A stretch of 64,000 nt of DNA from Thermobrachium celere DSM 8682 (GCF_000430995.1 NZ_HF952018.1:1368449-1432448), one strand, 5' to 3'. Shown: positions 18,172-27,119, numbered from the stretch's first letter. Notes: generated by a model not told the origin, from the letters alone. Made by a program: numbers and translations.

Positions 18172-18652
18172 TTATTTTATATAAACCTGTTGCTCTTGCA
18201 AAGAAAACTGATATAACTGAATCAACTAAATGGTGAATAGCAGTCCCTAAAGCTATGACATAGAACATCTTATATAGGTTAAGTCCAATTATTGGTATAA
18301 CTATGAATGCTTCTAAAAGAGCATGTATTGGAAGCACTATAAGTAGAACTAATTCATAACGTAATCCCTTTTTAACCAGCAATCCTCCAATATATCCAAC
18401 AACTATGTGCATTAACGCTCTTAATGTTACAGCAGGATTACCAAGCTTTATAAAAAATCCAAGAGCAGAAGCTGCACCAACCATTGCTGCAACCTGAGGA
18501 CTTATCAGCATTGATAAAAATAAAGGTACATGTGACATTATTGTTGCAGTAAATGGAGGTATTGTAACTGTTAAAAATCCTCCAAAGGCAAGTGGTATTA
18601 GCATTGAAAGTGCTGCAAAAACAGCTCCTATTGTTAACTCTCTTGTCTTCAT
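18158..18652 (-). CDS. niaX: ECF transporter S component, niacin (NiaX-like)
   Basis: 164 aa, about five or six membrane helices, with the S-component look of ECF vitamin importers (TRELTIGAVFAALSMLIPLAFGG at the start). S components bind the vitamin and use a shared EcfAAT energising module, which is not in this window. The niacin call rests on the operator in front of it, which has the repeated ACACCTGTCTTTACA pattern I associate with the NiaR/YrxA niacin repressor. The protein alone would only support a vitamin S component. Confidence 0.8.
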   Translation of the reverse strand: MKTRELTIGAVFAALSMLIPLAFGGFLTVTIPPFTATIMSHVPLFLSMLISPQVAAMVGAASALGFFIKLGNPAVTLRALMHIVVGYIGGLLVKKGLRYELVLLIVLPIHALLEAFIVIPIIGLNLYKMFYVIALGTAIHHLVDSVISVFFARATGLYKIKKSA

Positions 18653-18664
18653 GTATATCCTCCT

Positions 18665-18708
18665 TTACACCTGTCTTTACACCTATTATACTGTAAAGAC
18701 AGGTGTAA
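18665..18708 (-). promoter_or_regulatory. NiaR-like operator overlapping the niaX promoter
   Basis: Perfect 17-bp inverted repeat, TTACACCTGTCTTTACA (18665-18681) and its complement (18692-18708), separated by 10 bp. The spacer holds a minus-strand TATAAT (18685-18690), so a bound dimer would cover the -10. Pattern fits niacin-responsive NiaR control. Confidence 0.75.
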
Positions 18709-18719
18709 GTCTATATTTT

Positions 18720-19106
18720 TTACATATTTTTAGTAATTATTTTTTCAACCACTCCAACATCTGCCTCTAAAAAGTTATACTCATTTAATTCCAAAGGGGT
18801 AACCCATCTAAAATCCTCAACTTCCTTTGCTGTTATTTCCCCTCCCTTAAGCCTACATCTATACACTAACATTAACATATTAAATTCAGTATACCTATGA
18901 AAAACAACATCAAATATATCTATAACCTCAATATCAATGTTAAGCTCCTCTTTTATTTCTCTTACAATACACTCTTTAGGATCCTCTCCTTCCTCAAGTT
19001 TTCCACCAGGAAACTCCCAAAGAAGTCCCCCATGTTTCTCCTTTTTTCTTTGAGTTATAAGTATTTTCCCTTCATTTTCAATAATAGCAGCTGTTACAAT
19101 TATCAT
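18720..19106 (-). CDS. Nudix hydrolase, MutT / 8-oxo-dGTPase type
   Basis: 128 aa. The Nudix box G-x5-E-x7-R-E-x2-E-E is complete (GGKLEEGEDPKE then REIKEELNI, residues about 34-58). The short single-domain form and ITQRKKEKHGGLLWEFPGG match MutT-like enzymes that remove oxidised dGTP from the nucleotide pool. Divergent from the selenoprotein gene at 19163 with only 56 nt between them. Confidence 0.88.
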   Translation of the reverse strand: MIIVTAAIIENEGKILITQRKKEKHGGLLWEFPGGKLEEGEDPKECIVREIKEELNIDIEVIDIFDVVFHRYTEFNMLMLVYRCRLKGGEITAKEVEDFRWVTPLELNEYNFLEADVGVVEKIITKNM

Positions 19107-19162
19107 TTTTTATTACTCCTTTATATGATAAAATTGATATATATGGATTTGGAGGTGTGAGT

Positions 19163-19462
19163 ATGAAATTTAATATAAACCAAAGGGCTTTAGATTATAT
19201 TATCTCAAAGGGTGGCAACTTAATAATAACTGTTGTAAAATCCTCCTGCGGATGAGCAGGTAGTGTAAAAAGTCTCTGGATAGAGGCTGTAAAATATGTA
19301 GATAATATTGAAAACTACTATTATTATGAGCAGGATAAAATAAAAATATATATCCATAAAAGTCTTTTACTTGATAATGAGATAACTATTGAACTAAAAG
19401 CAAAAATCCCCCTAATTGGACCTATCTTTAATGTTAAAGGTGTAAAAATAAATTCCATATAG
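19163..19462 (+). CDS. CC/Se-motif selenoprotein (in-frame UGA = selenocysteine)
   Basis: 99 aa if the TGA at 19253-19255 (codon 31) is selenocysteine; the frame stays open before and after it to the TAG at 19460. The site reads SSCGUAG, the hallmark of the small CC/Se-motif (HesB-like) family, whose other members carry Cys there. GGAGG lies 7 nt before the ATG. A 7-bp stem with loop GGAU starts 15 nt after the UGA, matching bacterial SECIS geometry. Function is unknown; a redox or metal-binding role fits the C-x-U pair. Confidence 0.88.
19253..19288 (+). promoter_or_regulatory. Bacterial SECIS element of the CC/Se selenoprotein
   Basis: UGA at 19253-19255; stem AGUCUCU/AGAGGCU (19271-19277 and 19282-19288, one G-U pair) with loop GGAU (19278-19281). 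The loop GG is about 23 nt after the UGA, in the usual window for SelB recognition. Confidence 0.75.
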
Positions 19463-19477
19463 TTAAACTATATGGAA
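19453..19477 (+). terminator. Terminator after the selenoprotein gene
   Basis: Inverted repeat TTCCATATAGTT/AACTATATGGAA followed by CTTATTTTTT. The selenoprotein stop codon lies in the left arm, which supports the gene ending there and not at the internal UGA. Confidence 0.75.
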
Positions 19478-19485
19478 CTTATTTT

Positions 19486-19947
19486 TTACTCATCCTTATA
19501 AACTTCATATGCCCTGTCTACATACATAATACCATCTAAATGGTCTATCTCGTGGCAAAAGGCTCTACATAAAAGCTCTGTTGCCTTATACTTTACTTTT
19601 TTACCTTCTTCATTTAATCCCTCAACTTCAACCTCAACAGGTCTTTCTAAAAATCCATAATATCCAGGATAACTTAAGCAGCCTTCTTCACTCTCTTGCT
19701 TACCCTTTTGTTTTGTTATAACAGGATTTATAAGAACTATAGGCTCCATTCCATCCCTTAAATCTATAAGTATAACTCTTTTATTTACTGCAATCTGTGG
19801 TGCAGCAAGCCCTATACCTGTTGTGCTGTATAGTGTATCCTTTAAGTCTTGAATAAGCTCTCTAATTTCATTATCAATTACCTTTACTTCTTCACTTTTT
19901 GTTTTAAGTGCAGGATGTCCTAATTTTACTATTTCTCTTACTGCCAT
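19486..19947 (-). CDS. def: Peptide deformylase
   Basis: 153 aa. All three family motifs are present: TGIGLAAPQ (near 43), EGCLSYPG with the metal-binding Cys (near 88) and the metal site HEIDH (CHEIDHLDG, near 131). It removes the N-formyl group from nascent proteins using Fe2+. It lies 19 nt after the moaC-MOSC gene on the same strand. Confidence 0.97.
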   Translation of the reverse strand: MAVREIVKLGHPALKTKSEEVKVIDNEIRELIQDLKDTLYSTTGIGLAAPQIAVNKRVILIDLRDGMEPIVLINPVITKQKGKQESEEGCLSYPGYYGFLERPVEVEVEGLNEEGKKVKYKATELLCRAFCHEIDHLDGIMYVDRAYEVYKDE

Positions 19948-19966
19948 AATAAAACCTCCAAAAAAA

Positions 19967-20887
19967 CTATTCTATAACTATTATATCATCGCCTACTCTA
20001 ACCTTTCCACCCTTTAACACCTTAACAAATATTCCCTCTCTTGGCATTACACAGTCTCCAACAAGCCTTTTAATTTCACATCCACCATGGCACTCTTTAC
20101 CTATTTGAGTTACTTCAACCTCTGCCTCTCCAATTATCATTCTTGTACCTATCTTTAAATTTGGAAGGTCTATTCCTTGAGTAGTTATATTTTCTGCAAA
20201 CTTTCCATAGTCTAAATGGTCAAGCCCCATCTTCTTCATTTTATCAATGCTCTCTTCTGCAAGAAGGCTAACCTGTCTGTGCCACTTTCCTGCATGAGCA
20301 TCTCCCTTTACTCCAAAATCCTCAACTAATTCTATCTCATTTACTGGGTTTTTAACAACTCCCTTTTTTTCACTTATATTAACTGATACTACCTTTCCCA
20401 TCTTTAAATCACTCCTTACAAAATGTCCAGATTTTCCACCTTTTTTCTCAATAAGCTTAATATCCCCTATTATCATCTCTTTATCTATCGCCTTACACAT
20501 ATCATATATAGTTAATGCAGCTGTTGATACTGCTGTTAAAGCCTCCATCTCAACTCCTGTTTTTCCAACTGTCTTTGCCTTTGCTGTAATATATACCCTT
20601 GAGTTTTCTTCGTCTATTTGAAACTCAATATCACATCCACTTAAAAATATGTTGTGACACATAGGGATTATATCACTTGTCTTTTTTGCTCCCATAATTC
20701 CAGCAACCTGTGCAACTGCTAAAACATCTCCCTTTTTTATAGCCCCCTGCTTTATGGCCTCAATGGTTTCTTTTTTCATCTCAATATATCCTCTTGCTAC
20801 TGCAACCCTTTTTGTATCATCCTTTTCCCCAACATCAACCATTCTTGCTCTTCCTTCTTCGTTAAAGTGAGTTAAACTCATAATCAA
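19967..20887 (-). CDS. moaC: MoaC-MOSC fusion, molybdopterin precursor synthesis
   Basis: 306 aa with two domains. Residues 1-160 are MoaC ([50 protein letters not shown]), which finishes cyclic pyranopterin monophosphate with MoaA. Residues 163-306 are a MOSC domain with conserved Cys ([20 protein letters not shown]), a fold that handles sulfur or delivers cofactor. The ATG overlaps the moaA stop by 4 nt. This fusion is known from Clostridia. Confidence 0.94.
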   Translation of the reverse strand: MIMSLTHFNEEGRARMVDVGEKDDTKRVAVARGYIEMKKETIEAIKQGAIKKGDVLAVAQVAGIMGAKKTSDIIPMCHNIFLSGCDIEFQIDEENSRVYITAKAKTVGKTGVEMEALTAVSTAALTIYDMCKAIDKEMIIGDIKLIEKKGGKSGHFVRSDLKMGKVVSVNISEKKGVVKNPVNEIELVEDFGVKGDAHAGKWHRQVSLLAEESIDKMKKMGLDHLDYGKFAENITTQGIDLPNLKIGTRMIIGEAEVEVTQIGKECHGGCEIKRLVGDCVMPREGIFVKVLKGGKVRVGDDIIVIE

Positions 20888-21828
20888 CCTCCTGTTCTAA
20901 CCATATCTCTACTACTTTTACTTATTTTATCCTCTAAAAGAGTATGCCTTTCGTACTTATTATAAATGCCTGCTCTTAAAACTTCTGTTAGCTTGTCTAC
21001 GTCATCAATATATGGTCTTAGATCATATTCATCTGGATTATGAAGGCAGGTTTTTAATTTTCCATCTGATGTTATTCTAACTCTATTGCACCTACTACAG
21101 AAGCTATGGGACATTGTGGTGATAAATCCCACCCTACCAACATGTCCATTTAACCTGTAGACTTCTGATGGTCCACCACCATTATTTTCTATCTTTACAA
21201 TATTTGCACCATCTAAATACTTAAGAATATCATCCTTTGTTACTCCTTTAAATTTAGTTGCTTCACCAATTGGCATAAGCTCAATAAATCTTACATCTAT
21301 ATTTAAATGTTTCGTAATATTAATGAAATCAATTATTTCTTCATCATTTATCCCCTTTATAGGAATCATATTTACCTTTACAACAAGTCCAAGCTCAATC
21401 GACTTATTTAATCCATCCAATACCTTTTTTAAGTCTCCACCAGTCAGCTTTTTAAATCTATCTTCCTTTAGGGTATCCAGGCTTATATTAACCCTCTTTA
21501 AGCCATATTTAATCAAATCTTGAATTTTTTCTCCCAATAATATTCCATTAGTAGTAATCCCAATATCATCTATTCCCTCAACTTGATTTATTGTCTTTAT
21601 TATCTCAATTATATCCTTTCTTATTAAAGGTTCTCCCCCTGTTACTCTTATCCTCTTTACACCTAATCGTGATAATGCAGTTACAATATTTTTAATCTCA
21701 TCTACAGTTAAAAAATTATAGTGCTTTGCAATATATCCATTTGGCATACAGTATAAGCATCTTAAATTACAAGCGTCAGTAATTGATATTCTTGCATAAT
21801 TTATTTCTCTATTAAACTTATCTAACAT
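20884..21828 (-). CDS. moaA: GTP 3',8-cyclase MoaA (radical SAM)
   Basis: 314 aa. N-terminal radical SAM site C-x3-C-x2-C ([10 protein letters not shown]) and C-terminal second cluster (CSRCNRVR then C at KLKTCLHNP). The C-terminal GG needed for activity is present (RTGG). It makes the first pterin intermediate from GTP. It overlaps moaC-MOSC by 4 nt and follows moeA2 by 12 nt. Confidence 0.97.
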   Translation of the reverse strand: MLDKFNREINYARISITDACNLRCLYCMPNGYIAKHYNFLTVDEIKNIVTALSRLGVKRIRVTGGEPLIRKDIIEIIKTINQVEGIDDIGITTNGILLGEKIQDLIKYGLKRVNISLDTLKEDRFKKLTGGDLKKVLDGLNKSIELGLVVKVNMIPIKGINDEEIIDFINITKHLNIDVRFIELMPIGEATKFKGVTKDDILKYLDGANIVKIENNGGGPSEVYRLNGHVGRVGFITTMSHSFCSRCNRVRITSDGKLKTCLHNPDEYDLRPYIDDVDKLTEVLRAGIYNKYERHTLLEDKISKSSRDMVRTGG

Positions 21829-21840
21829 GTCACCACACCT

Positions 21841-23709
21841 TTAATATATTATATCTAAGCTATTTATCTCATAGCCTCCAATTTCATAAAGCCTATTTTT
21901 AAACTCCTCTGATTTAACAACCTCTAAGAAGCATTTAAATCTTTCATCATTTAGCATATCCCTTGATATTGCAATATCATATTCCTCAAAGCAAACAGGT
22001 ATAAAGTCAAGTCCCATAAACTGTGCTGCAGATAGTACCCCAAGTCCACAATCTGCACTACCTGATGCTACCTGTGCTGCTACATTTAAATGTGTAACTT
22101 CCTCTCTTTCATACCCATTAATATCCTTAGGATTTATTGAAAGCTTATTTAGATGATAATCAAGAAGCATTCTTGTACCAGAACCCTTTTGCCTATTTAC
22201 AAACCTTACTCGACTTAAATCTTCAAATCCCTTTATATTTAAAGGATTACCCTTTTTAACCATAAATCCCTGAACTCTTTTTATAAACTTAAGTAGAGCA
22301 AATTCTCCTAAGTATCTATTAAGATAGCTTGTATTATACTCTCCTTTTTCATCAAGAAGATGAACAGGTGCTATATGTGTCTCTCCCCTCTTTAATGCCA
22401 TAATTCCACCCATACTTCCAACATGGGTTGAATTTAGATTAAATCCCCTTTTATTCATCATATCAGATATTATATCAAGTACAACATCGTGGCTTCCTAT
22501 GCAAACAAGTGTACTATCTATATCCTTTATGTCCCTTAATAGCTTAACGCTTACCTTCTCTCCTGCCTCAAGTCCCTCTGTGTTTTTATCTATAACCAAA
22601 ACACCATCCGCTGTTGTTAAAGACATTGTAACCCCAGCACCTCTTCCTATAGGAGATGCAATTAGTTTGTCCTTTACCTTACCAAGCTTTACCCTTATAA
22701 ATTCATCATTTTTTAAAGAGGAATTTATCTTCTTTGTTAAAATAGCTTCAACCTCTCTTTTTTCTTCTGATTTTGCCTTTAAAACTGTATCAAAACCCAC
22801 TCTAACTATGTTCTCCATAACAAAGTAGGCAGAAACAGGATACCCTGGAACTCCAAATATAGCCTTTCCCTTTGCCATTGAAAAACTCGCAGGTCGTCCA
22901 GGCTTTATAGAAACTCCATGGAATTTGAGTTCTCCAAGTGTACTTAATATATCCTCTGCAAAATCTCCTCTTCCCTTTGCTGAACCTGCATTTACAATTA
23001 CAATATGGCATTCATCAAGGGCCCTTTGTGTTGTCTCCTTTATCTTTTCAAAATCGTCCTTTACTATATCATATCTTATGGGCTCTCCACCCCATTCTCT
23101 TACTAATGCTGCAAAGGTCCAAGAGTTAAAATCTATAAGTTCTCCTATTTTAGGTGTAACTCCAACATCTACAAGTTCATCTCCCGTTGGTATAATTCCT
23201 ACCCTTACCTTTTCAAAAACAGGAACCTCATTTACTCCTCCTGCAAGAAGAGATGCAATGTCTATTGCCCTAATTTTATGATTTGAGGGAAGTATCATTG
23301 CACCCATTGGAATATCTTCTCCAACAGGCCTTATGTTTTGATAAGGATGTGCTGGTTTTCTAATGATTACACCCTCGTCGGTTGTTTGAATATCCTCAAC
23401 CATTATAACACAATCAAACCCCTCTGGTATCGCATCTCCAGTATCTACAACTTCATATTGTCCATGTTTTAATAGAATTGGTCTATTTATATCAGCATCT
23501 AGGGTATATATAAACTTTGTTGCTATTCCATCCATTGCAGAAGCAATAAAATGGGGTGAGGAAATTTTAGAAAATATAGGCTCAGCAGTAACTCTACCAA
23601 GAGACTCTCTTGTATCAATATATTCTATTTTAAGCTCTATATTACTACATTCTTTTTTTATGATTTCTCTTGCTTCACTTAAATCTATATTTTTAAGAAA
23701 AAGAGCCAT
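21841..23709 (-). CDS. moeA: MoeA-like molybdenum/tungsten insertase fused to a PBP-like domain
   Basis: 622 aa, much longer than a plain MoeA (about 400). Residues 1-400 are MoeA (FIASAMDGIA; PTGDELV; NAGSAKGRGDF; HGVSIKPGRPASF). Residues 405-622 form a periplasmic-binding-protein-like domain without signal peptide (STHVGSMGGIMALKRGE; RQKGSGTRMLLDYHL), probably an intracellular oxyanion or cofactor sensor. MoeA loads metal into the pterin dithiolene. Second of a moeA pair in one operon. Confidence 0.93.
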   Translation of the reverse strand: MALFLKNIDLSEAREIIKKECSNIELKIEYIDTRESLGRVTAEPIFSKISSPHFIASAMDGIATKFIYTLDADINRPILLKHGQYEVVDTGDAIPEGFDCVIMVEDIQTTDEGVIIRKPAHPYQNIRPVGEDIPMGAMILPSNHKIRAIDIASLLAGGVNEVPVFEKVRVGIIPTGDELVDVGVTPKIGELIDFNSWTFAALVREWGGEPIRYDIVKDDFEKIKETTQRALDECHIVIVNAGSAKGRGDFAEDILSTLGELKFHGVSIKPGRPASFSMAKGKAIFGVPGYPVSAYFVMENIVRVGFDTVLKAKSEEKREVEAILTKKINSSLKNDEFIRVKLGKVKDKLIASPIGRGAGVTMSLTTADGVLVIDKNTEGLEAGEKVSVKLLRDIKDIDSTLVCIGSHDVVLDIISDMMNKRGFNLNSTHVGSMGGIMALKRGETHIAPVHLLDEKGEYNTSYLNRYLGEFALLKFIKRVQGFMVKKGNPLNIKGFEDLSRVRFVNRQKGSGTRMLLDYHLNKLSINPKDINGYEREEVTHLNVAAQVASGSADCGLGVLSAAQFMGLDFIPVCFEEYDIAISRDMLNDERFKCFLEVVKSEEFKNRLYEIGGYEINSLDIIY

Positions 23710-23713
23710 ACTA

Positions 23714-24901
23714 TCACCTCATAACAATAACTTCTTGTTCCTTCATAACTCCCTCAAGGTCACGCTCTATCTTTATAAAACCATCACACTTTGCCATAAC
23801 ACTAATAGCTGATGACTTTGCATATATTGGATATGCATAACCTCCCTCAATCGTAACAGGTAGATATTCCTCTCTTCCTTTAGCCTTGTGATAATTTTCA
23901 CCCATCTTTAAAATTAAAGAATTATCAATTTTTATTCTTCCAAGCATCCTATCTACTAATTCTGACATTATAAATCTATAAACAACAGCACAGGATAAAG
24001 GATGACCTGGCAACCCTACTATGAATTTTTCCCCCACCTTTGCCATTAAAGTTGGTTTTCCTGGCTTTATCGCAATACCGTGAAATAAAACTTCTCCAAG
24101 CCTTTCCATTATATTTATAGTAAAATCCCTATTTCCAGCAGAACTTCCACCTGATATAAATACTATATCAGATTCCTCAAGAGACTCCTTTACTAATGTA
24201 AAAAGTTCTTCTTCATTATCCTTAGAAATTCCCTTATATTTTGCATCACAACCATCCTTAATAAGTGCCGAAGTCAAATAGTAGCCATTTATATCTCTTA
24301 CCTTTGGAATCTCCCTCTTTTCATATGGAGAAATAAGTTCATCTCCTGTTGAAATTACAGTTGCCTTAACCTTTCTTTTTACATTAACATTAGTTATGCC
24401 AAGCCCTGCTAAAACTGCTATGTGTCTATCTTCTATTACAGTTCCTTTTTTTATTACTACCTCTCCTATCTTAACATCATCATCTTCAAAGACAACATTT
24501 TCCCATCTACTTGTTGGCTTATTTATTAATACTTCATCCCCTAATTCTTCACAATCCTCAATCATTGCAACTGCATCTGCCCCATCTGGAAGCATTGCAC
24601 CTGTTGGTATATAAATACATTCACCTTCATTTAATGAATATTTTGGTCTTTCACCAATTACAATAGAACCCTTATTCTTTAAAATAGCAGGCATTGATTC
24701 GCTACATAGATATGTATCATTTGAAATTAGTGCATATCCATCTACCGATGACCTTTTAAATCCTGGTAAATTTTCACAAGCTACAACATCCTCTGCTAAA
24801 ACTCTGCCAAGTGCACTATTTATATCAACGTTTTCATTATCTACTTCTTTTGCATTTTCAAATATGTTTAAAACCTCTGAAACATTTAAGACCTTAAGCA
24901 T
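23714..24901 (-). CDS. moeA: Molybdopterin molybdenumtransferase MoeA
   Basis: 395 aa from ATG 24901, chosen because GAAGGAGG lies 8 nt upstream; the longer reading adds 12 unlike residues. Conserved MoeA stretches: FKRSSVDGYALIS, PTGAMLPDGADAVAMIED, STGDELI, SGGSSAGNRDFT, GIAIKPGKPT, VGLPGHPLSCAV. It catalyses metal insertion. First gene of the pterin operon, divergent from mog. Confidence 0.95.
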   Translation of the reverse strand: MLKVLNVSEVLNIFENAKEVDNENVDINSALGRVLAEDVVACENLPGFKRSSVDGYALISNDTYLCSESMPAILKNKGSIVIGERPKYSLNEGECIYIPTGAMLPDGADAVAMIEDCEELGDEVLINKPTSRWENVVFEDDDVKIGEVVIKKGTVIEDRHIAVLAGLGITNVNVKRKVKATVISTGDELISPYEKREIPKVRDINGYYLTSALIKDGCDAKYKGISKDNEEELFTLVKESLEESDIVFISGGSSAGNRDFTINIMERLGEVLFHGIAIKPGKPTLMAKVGEKFIVGLPGHPLSCAVVYRFIMSELVDRMLGRIKIDNSLILKMGENYHKAKGREEYLPVTIEGGYAYPIYAKSSAISVMAKCDGFIKIERDLEGVMKEQEVIVMR

Positions 24902-25009
24902 ATAATATGCCTCCCTTCTATTTAATAATTTTAACACATATTACTTTAAATAGATACAAATTTGAAATATTGTGATAAAATAAACTATATATAAAAAGGA
25001 GGGTTCAAA

Positions 25010-25507
25010 TTGAAGGCAGGAGTTATAACTGTTAGTGATAAAGGTTATGCAGGACTTCGTGAAGACACATCTGGTCCACTTATAAAGGAGATGCTAAAGG
25101 AAATAAACTGTGAAGTTGTTGAGTACATAATTGTACCTGATGAAAAAGAGGATATAAAGCGTGAACTTATTAGAATGTCGGATTTAGACCTTGATTTAAT
25201 ATTCACAACAGGTGGTACAGGATTTTCTAAAAGAGACGTTACTCCTGAGGCAACCCTTGAGGTATTAGAGAGACTTGCACCAGGAATTCCAGAGGCAATG
25301 AGGCTACGATCCCTTCAAATAACTCCAAAGGCTATGCTGTCCCGTGGAGTTGCAGGAATTAGAAAAAACAGTATTATTATAAATCTCCCTGGAAGTGCAA
25401 AGGCAGTTAAGGAACACCTTGAGGTTGTTCTTCCTGTTTTAACCCACGGAGTTGAAATATTAAGGGGAATAGCAAGTGAATGTGGAACAAATAAGGTGGC
25501 TAAATAG
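25010..25507 (+). CDS. mog: Molybdopterin adenylyltransferase (MogA/MoaB family)
   Basis: 165 aa. A TTG start at 25010 is used because AAAGGAGGG lies 6 nt upstream and no ATG fits. Family motifs SDKGYAGLREDTSGP, FTTGGTGFSKRDVTPEA and NLPGSAKAV are complete. It adenylates molybdopterin so MoeA can add the metal. Divergent from moeA with 108 nt between, and convergent with the moaD/moeB pair through a shared terminator. Confidence 0.93.
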   Translation: MKAGVITVSDKGYAGLREDTSGPLIKEMLKEINCEVVEYIIVPDEKEDIKRELIRMSDLDLDLIFTTGGTGFSKRDVTPEATLEVLERLAPGIPEAMRLRSLQITPKAMLSRGVAGIRKNSIIINLPGSAKAVKEHLEVVLPVLTHGVEILRGIASECGTNKVAK

Positions 25508-25514
25508 CCACCTT
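25493..25514 (+). terminator. Bidirectional terminator between mog and the moaD-like gene
   Basis: AAGGTGGC/GCCACCTT, 8-bp stem with a 6-nt loop followed by TATTTT. The mog stop codon is inside it. Confidence 0.8.
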
Positions 25515-25518
25515 TATT

Positions 25519-25752
25519 TTAACCTCCTCCTAAATAAGGATAAAATCCTACATTGTCTCCATCTTTTACTTTATCATCAAGAGTTGCATTCTCTCCATTT
25601 ATTGTACAGGTAAATATCTCATCCTCAGGAAGTCCAAGCTTATTTAAAACATCCCTTAAAGTTGAACCTTCTTCAACTAGTATCTCAAAATTCTTATTTG
25701 TTTCTATGTACTTAGATAACATTGCAAAGGCCTTTGCATTTACTTTAATCAA
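25519..25752 (-). CDS. MoaD/ThiS-like sulfur carrier protein
   Basis: 77 aa with a TTG start at 25752, supported by GGAGG 8 nt upstream; upstream GTG codons overlap the RBS itself. Beta-grasp fold pattern with the essential C-terminal double glycine (FYPYLGGG). After adenylation by the E1 protein encoded just upstream it would carry sulfur, for pterin dithiolene or another pathway. It overlaps the E1 gene by 8 nt, so translation is coupled. Confidence 0.85.
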   Translation of the reverse strand: MIKVNAKAFAMLSKYIETNKNFEILVEEGSTLRDVLNKLGLPEDEIFTCTINGENATLDDKVKDGDNVGFYPYLGGG

Positions 25753-26491
25753 CTTTTTCACCTCCACACACAGTACAATTTATATCTCTCTTGACTTCTA
25801 TTGTTTGAAAATCATCTTCAAACAAATCAATATAGATAAGCTTTGTTGATGGTTTGCCTATAATATATCTTATTGCCATATTTGCTTCAATGGCACCAAT
25901 TACAGCCGTTATACCATTCATTATACCAGAATTTCTTGCTGTATACTCCTCATTTGTCCTTTTTTTCATAAAACATTTTAAGCAGGCTGTCTCCTTAGGT
26001 ATTATAGTCTTTGCCATACCAAAGGCTGCAGCAACCCCTCCATATATCCACGGAATATTATTTTCTATCGCATATTTATTTATAATCTCCCTTGTACTAA
26101 AATTATCTGTTGCATCTATTATTATATCACAACCTAAGGCATATTTACCAATTGTATCAGCTGTTATTCTATCCACAATTGGCTCAAGATTGACTTCTGA
26201 ATTTATAAGCTTTAATTTATTTGTTGCTGCTATAACCTTTTTTTCTCCTAAATCCTTCTCATCAAAAAGCATCTGCCTTTGAAGATTTGAAAGTTCTACA
26301 ACATCCATATCAACAACTCTTATAAATCCTACCCCTGCTCTAACAAGGCTATTTAAAATGCTTGTACCAAGTGCACCTGCTCCAACAACTAAAATCTTTG
26401 CATTTAATATTTTATTTTGTGCCTCCTCACCAATTACAGCAATCTGTCTATCATATCTTTCAAGCACTTTTTTCACCACCTTATTGATCAT
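25745..26491 (-). CDS. ThiF/MoeB-family E1-like adenylyltransferase
   Basis: 248 aa. ATP-binding GAGALGTS (near 38), DxDxVELSNLQRQ (near 62), the second substrate loop DATDNFSTR (near 125) and zinc Cys pairs C-L-K-C (near 173) and C-T-V-C at the C-terminus. It activates the C-terminal glycine of the sulfur carrier encoded next to it. Whether it serves pterin, thiamine or another product is not decided by sequence, but the pterin genes around it favour MoeB. Confidence 0.88.
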   Translation of the reverse strand: MINKVVKKVLERYDRQIAVIGEEAQNKILNAKILVVGAGALGTSILNSLVRAGVGFIRVVDMDVVELSNLQRQMLFDEKDLGEKKVIAATNKLKLINSEVNLEPIVDRITADTIGKYALGCDIIIDATDNFSTREIINKYAIENNIPWIYGGVAAAFGMAKTIIPKETACLKCFMKKRTNEEYTARNSGIMNGITAVIGAIEANMAIRYIIGKPSTKLIYIDLFEDDFQTIEVKRDINCTVCGGEKVD

Positions 26492-26563
26492 ATTTAAGTT
26501 TATTTATATCATCTTTTTATAAATACGTAAAGTATTTTTTATATATTCCCAAAATTAAAATTT

Positions 26564-26594
26564 AAGTACCATGAAAATTAAATTCATGGTACTT
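26564..26594 (-). terminator. Terminator-like hairpin between moeB-like and DUF2383-like genes
   Basis: 12-bp perfect stem AAGTACCATGAA/TTCATGGTACTT with a 7-nt loop. On the minus strand it follows the gene at 26613 and is trailed by T-rich sequence. Confidence 0.75.
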
Positions 26595-26612
26595 ATTATT
26601 AACACTTTATAA

Positions 26613-27041
26613 TTATAGAAATCCCTTATACTCATCAAGGCTTTTTTGTTCAAATTGTAAAAGCCCATTAGCTAAATCTAATGTCTCCTTTTCAACTCCT
26701 TGATATTCCTTTATCTTTTTTGTCATATCTACTATACCCATAGTACTTCCCTGTATGAGCATCTCTGCCATATGGGAAGGTGATTTATCTCTAAGAGTCT
26801 TTAAATTTATCATTAAATCAGTAAATGTCTTTGATAAGAAATTAAGCTCCTTGGGTTCTATATTTTTTGATTTTAGCTTACTATCGGCCAAATCATGAAA
26901 CTTTTGATATTCGTTAAGATGTCTTTGAAGTACATTTTTCATATTTTCATCTTTAGTTTCCTTTATAAGCTGTTTCAAAGTTTCTATTCCCATTTGAGCA
27001 TTTTGATGAATATAGTTTAAAAGTTCTATATTTTTATCCAT
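26613..27041 (-). CDS. Ferritin-like four-helix protein, DUF2383-like
   Basis: 142 aa from the ATG at 27041, which has AGAGGAGGG at suitable spacing; an in-frame start 11 codons upstream lacks one. The protein is all-helical (KNIELLNYIHQNAQMGIETLKQ; KNVLQRHLNEYQKFHDLAD), as in DUF2383/ferritin-like small proteins. Clear diiron E-x2-H motifs are not seen, so metal binding is doubtful. Function unknown. Confidence 0.7.
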   Translation of the reverse strand: MDKNIELLNYIHQNAQMGIETLKQLIKETKDENMKNVLQRHLNEYQKFHDLADSKLKSKNIEPKELNFLSKTFTDLMINLKTLRDKSPSHMAEMLIQGSTMGIVDMTKKIKEYQGVEKETLDLANGLLQFEQKSLDEYKGFL

Positions 27042-27083
27042 ATAAATCCCTCCTCTATAAATTATTTTCCCCAAAATAGATGT

Positions 27084-27119
27084 ATATATTTTGTATTAAA
27101 AATATATTTTGTATTAAAA
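27084..27119. repeat. Two exact 18-bp AT-rich tandem repeats
   Basis: Units 27084-27101 and 27102-27119 are identical (ATATATTTTGTATTAAAA), with a partial third unit after them. They lie between the DUF2383-like gene and the hydrogenase terminator. No function assigned. Confidence 0.8.

Noticed and set aside
19163-19252. Pseudogene or short ORF ending at the UGA
   Set aside because: The frame, family motif and terminator continue past the UGA; selenocysteine explains it better.
27084-27119. CRISPR-like repeat
   Set aside because: Only two AT-rich units with no spacers and no cas genes in the window.
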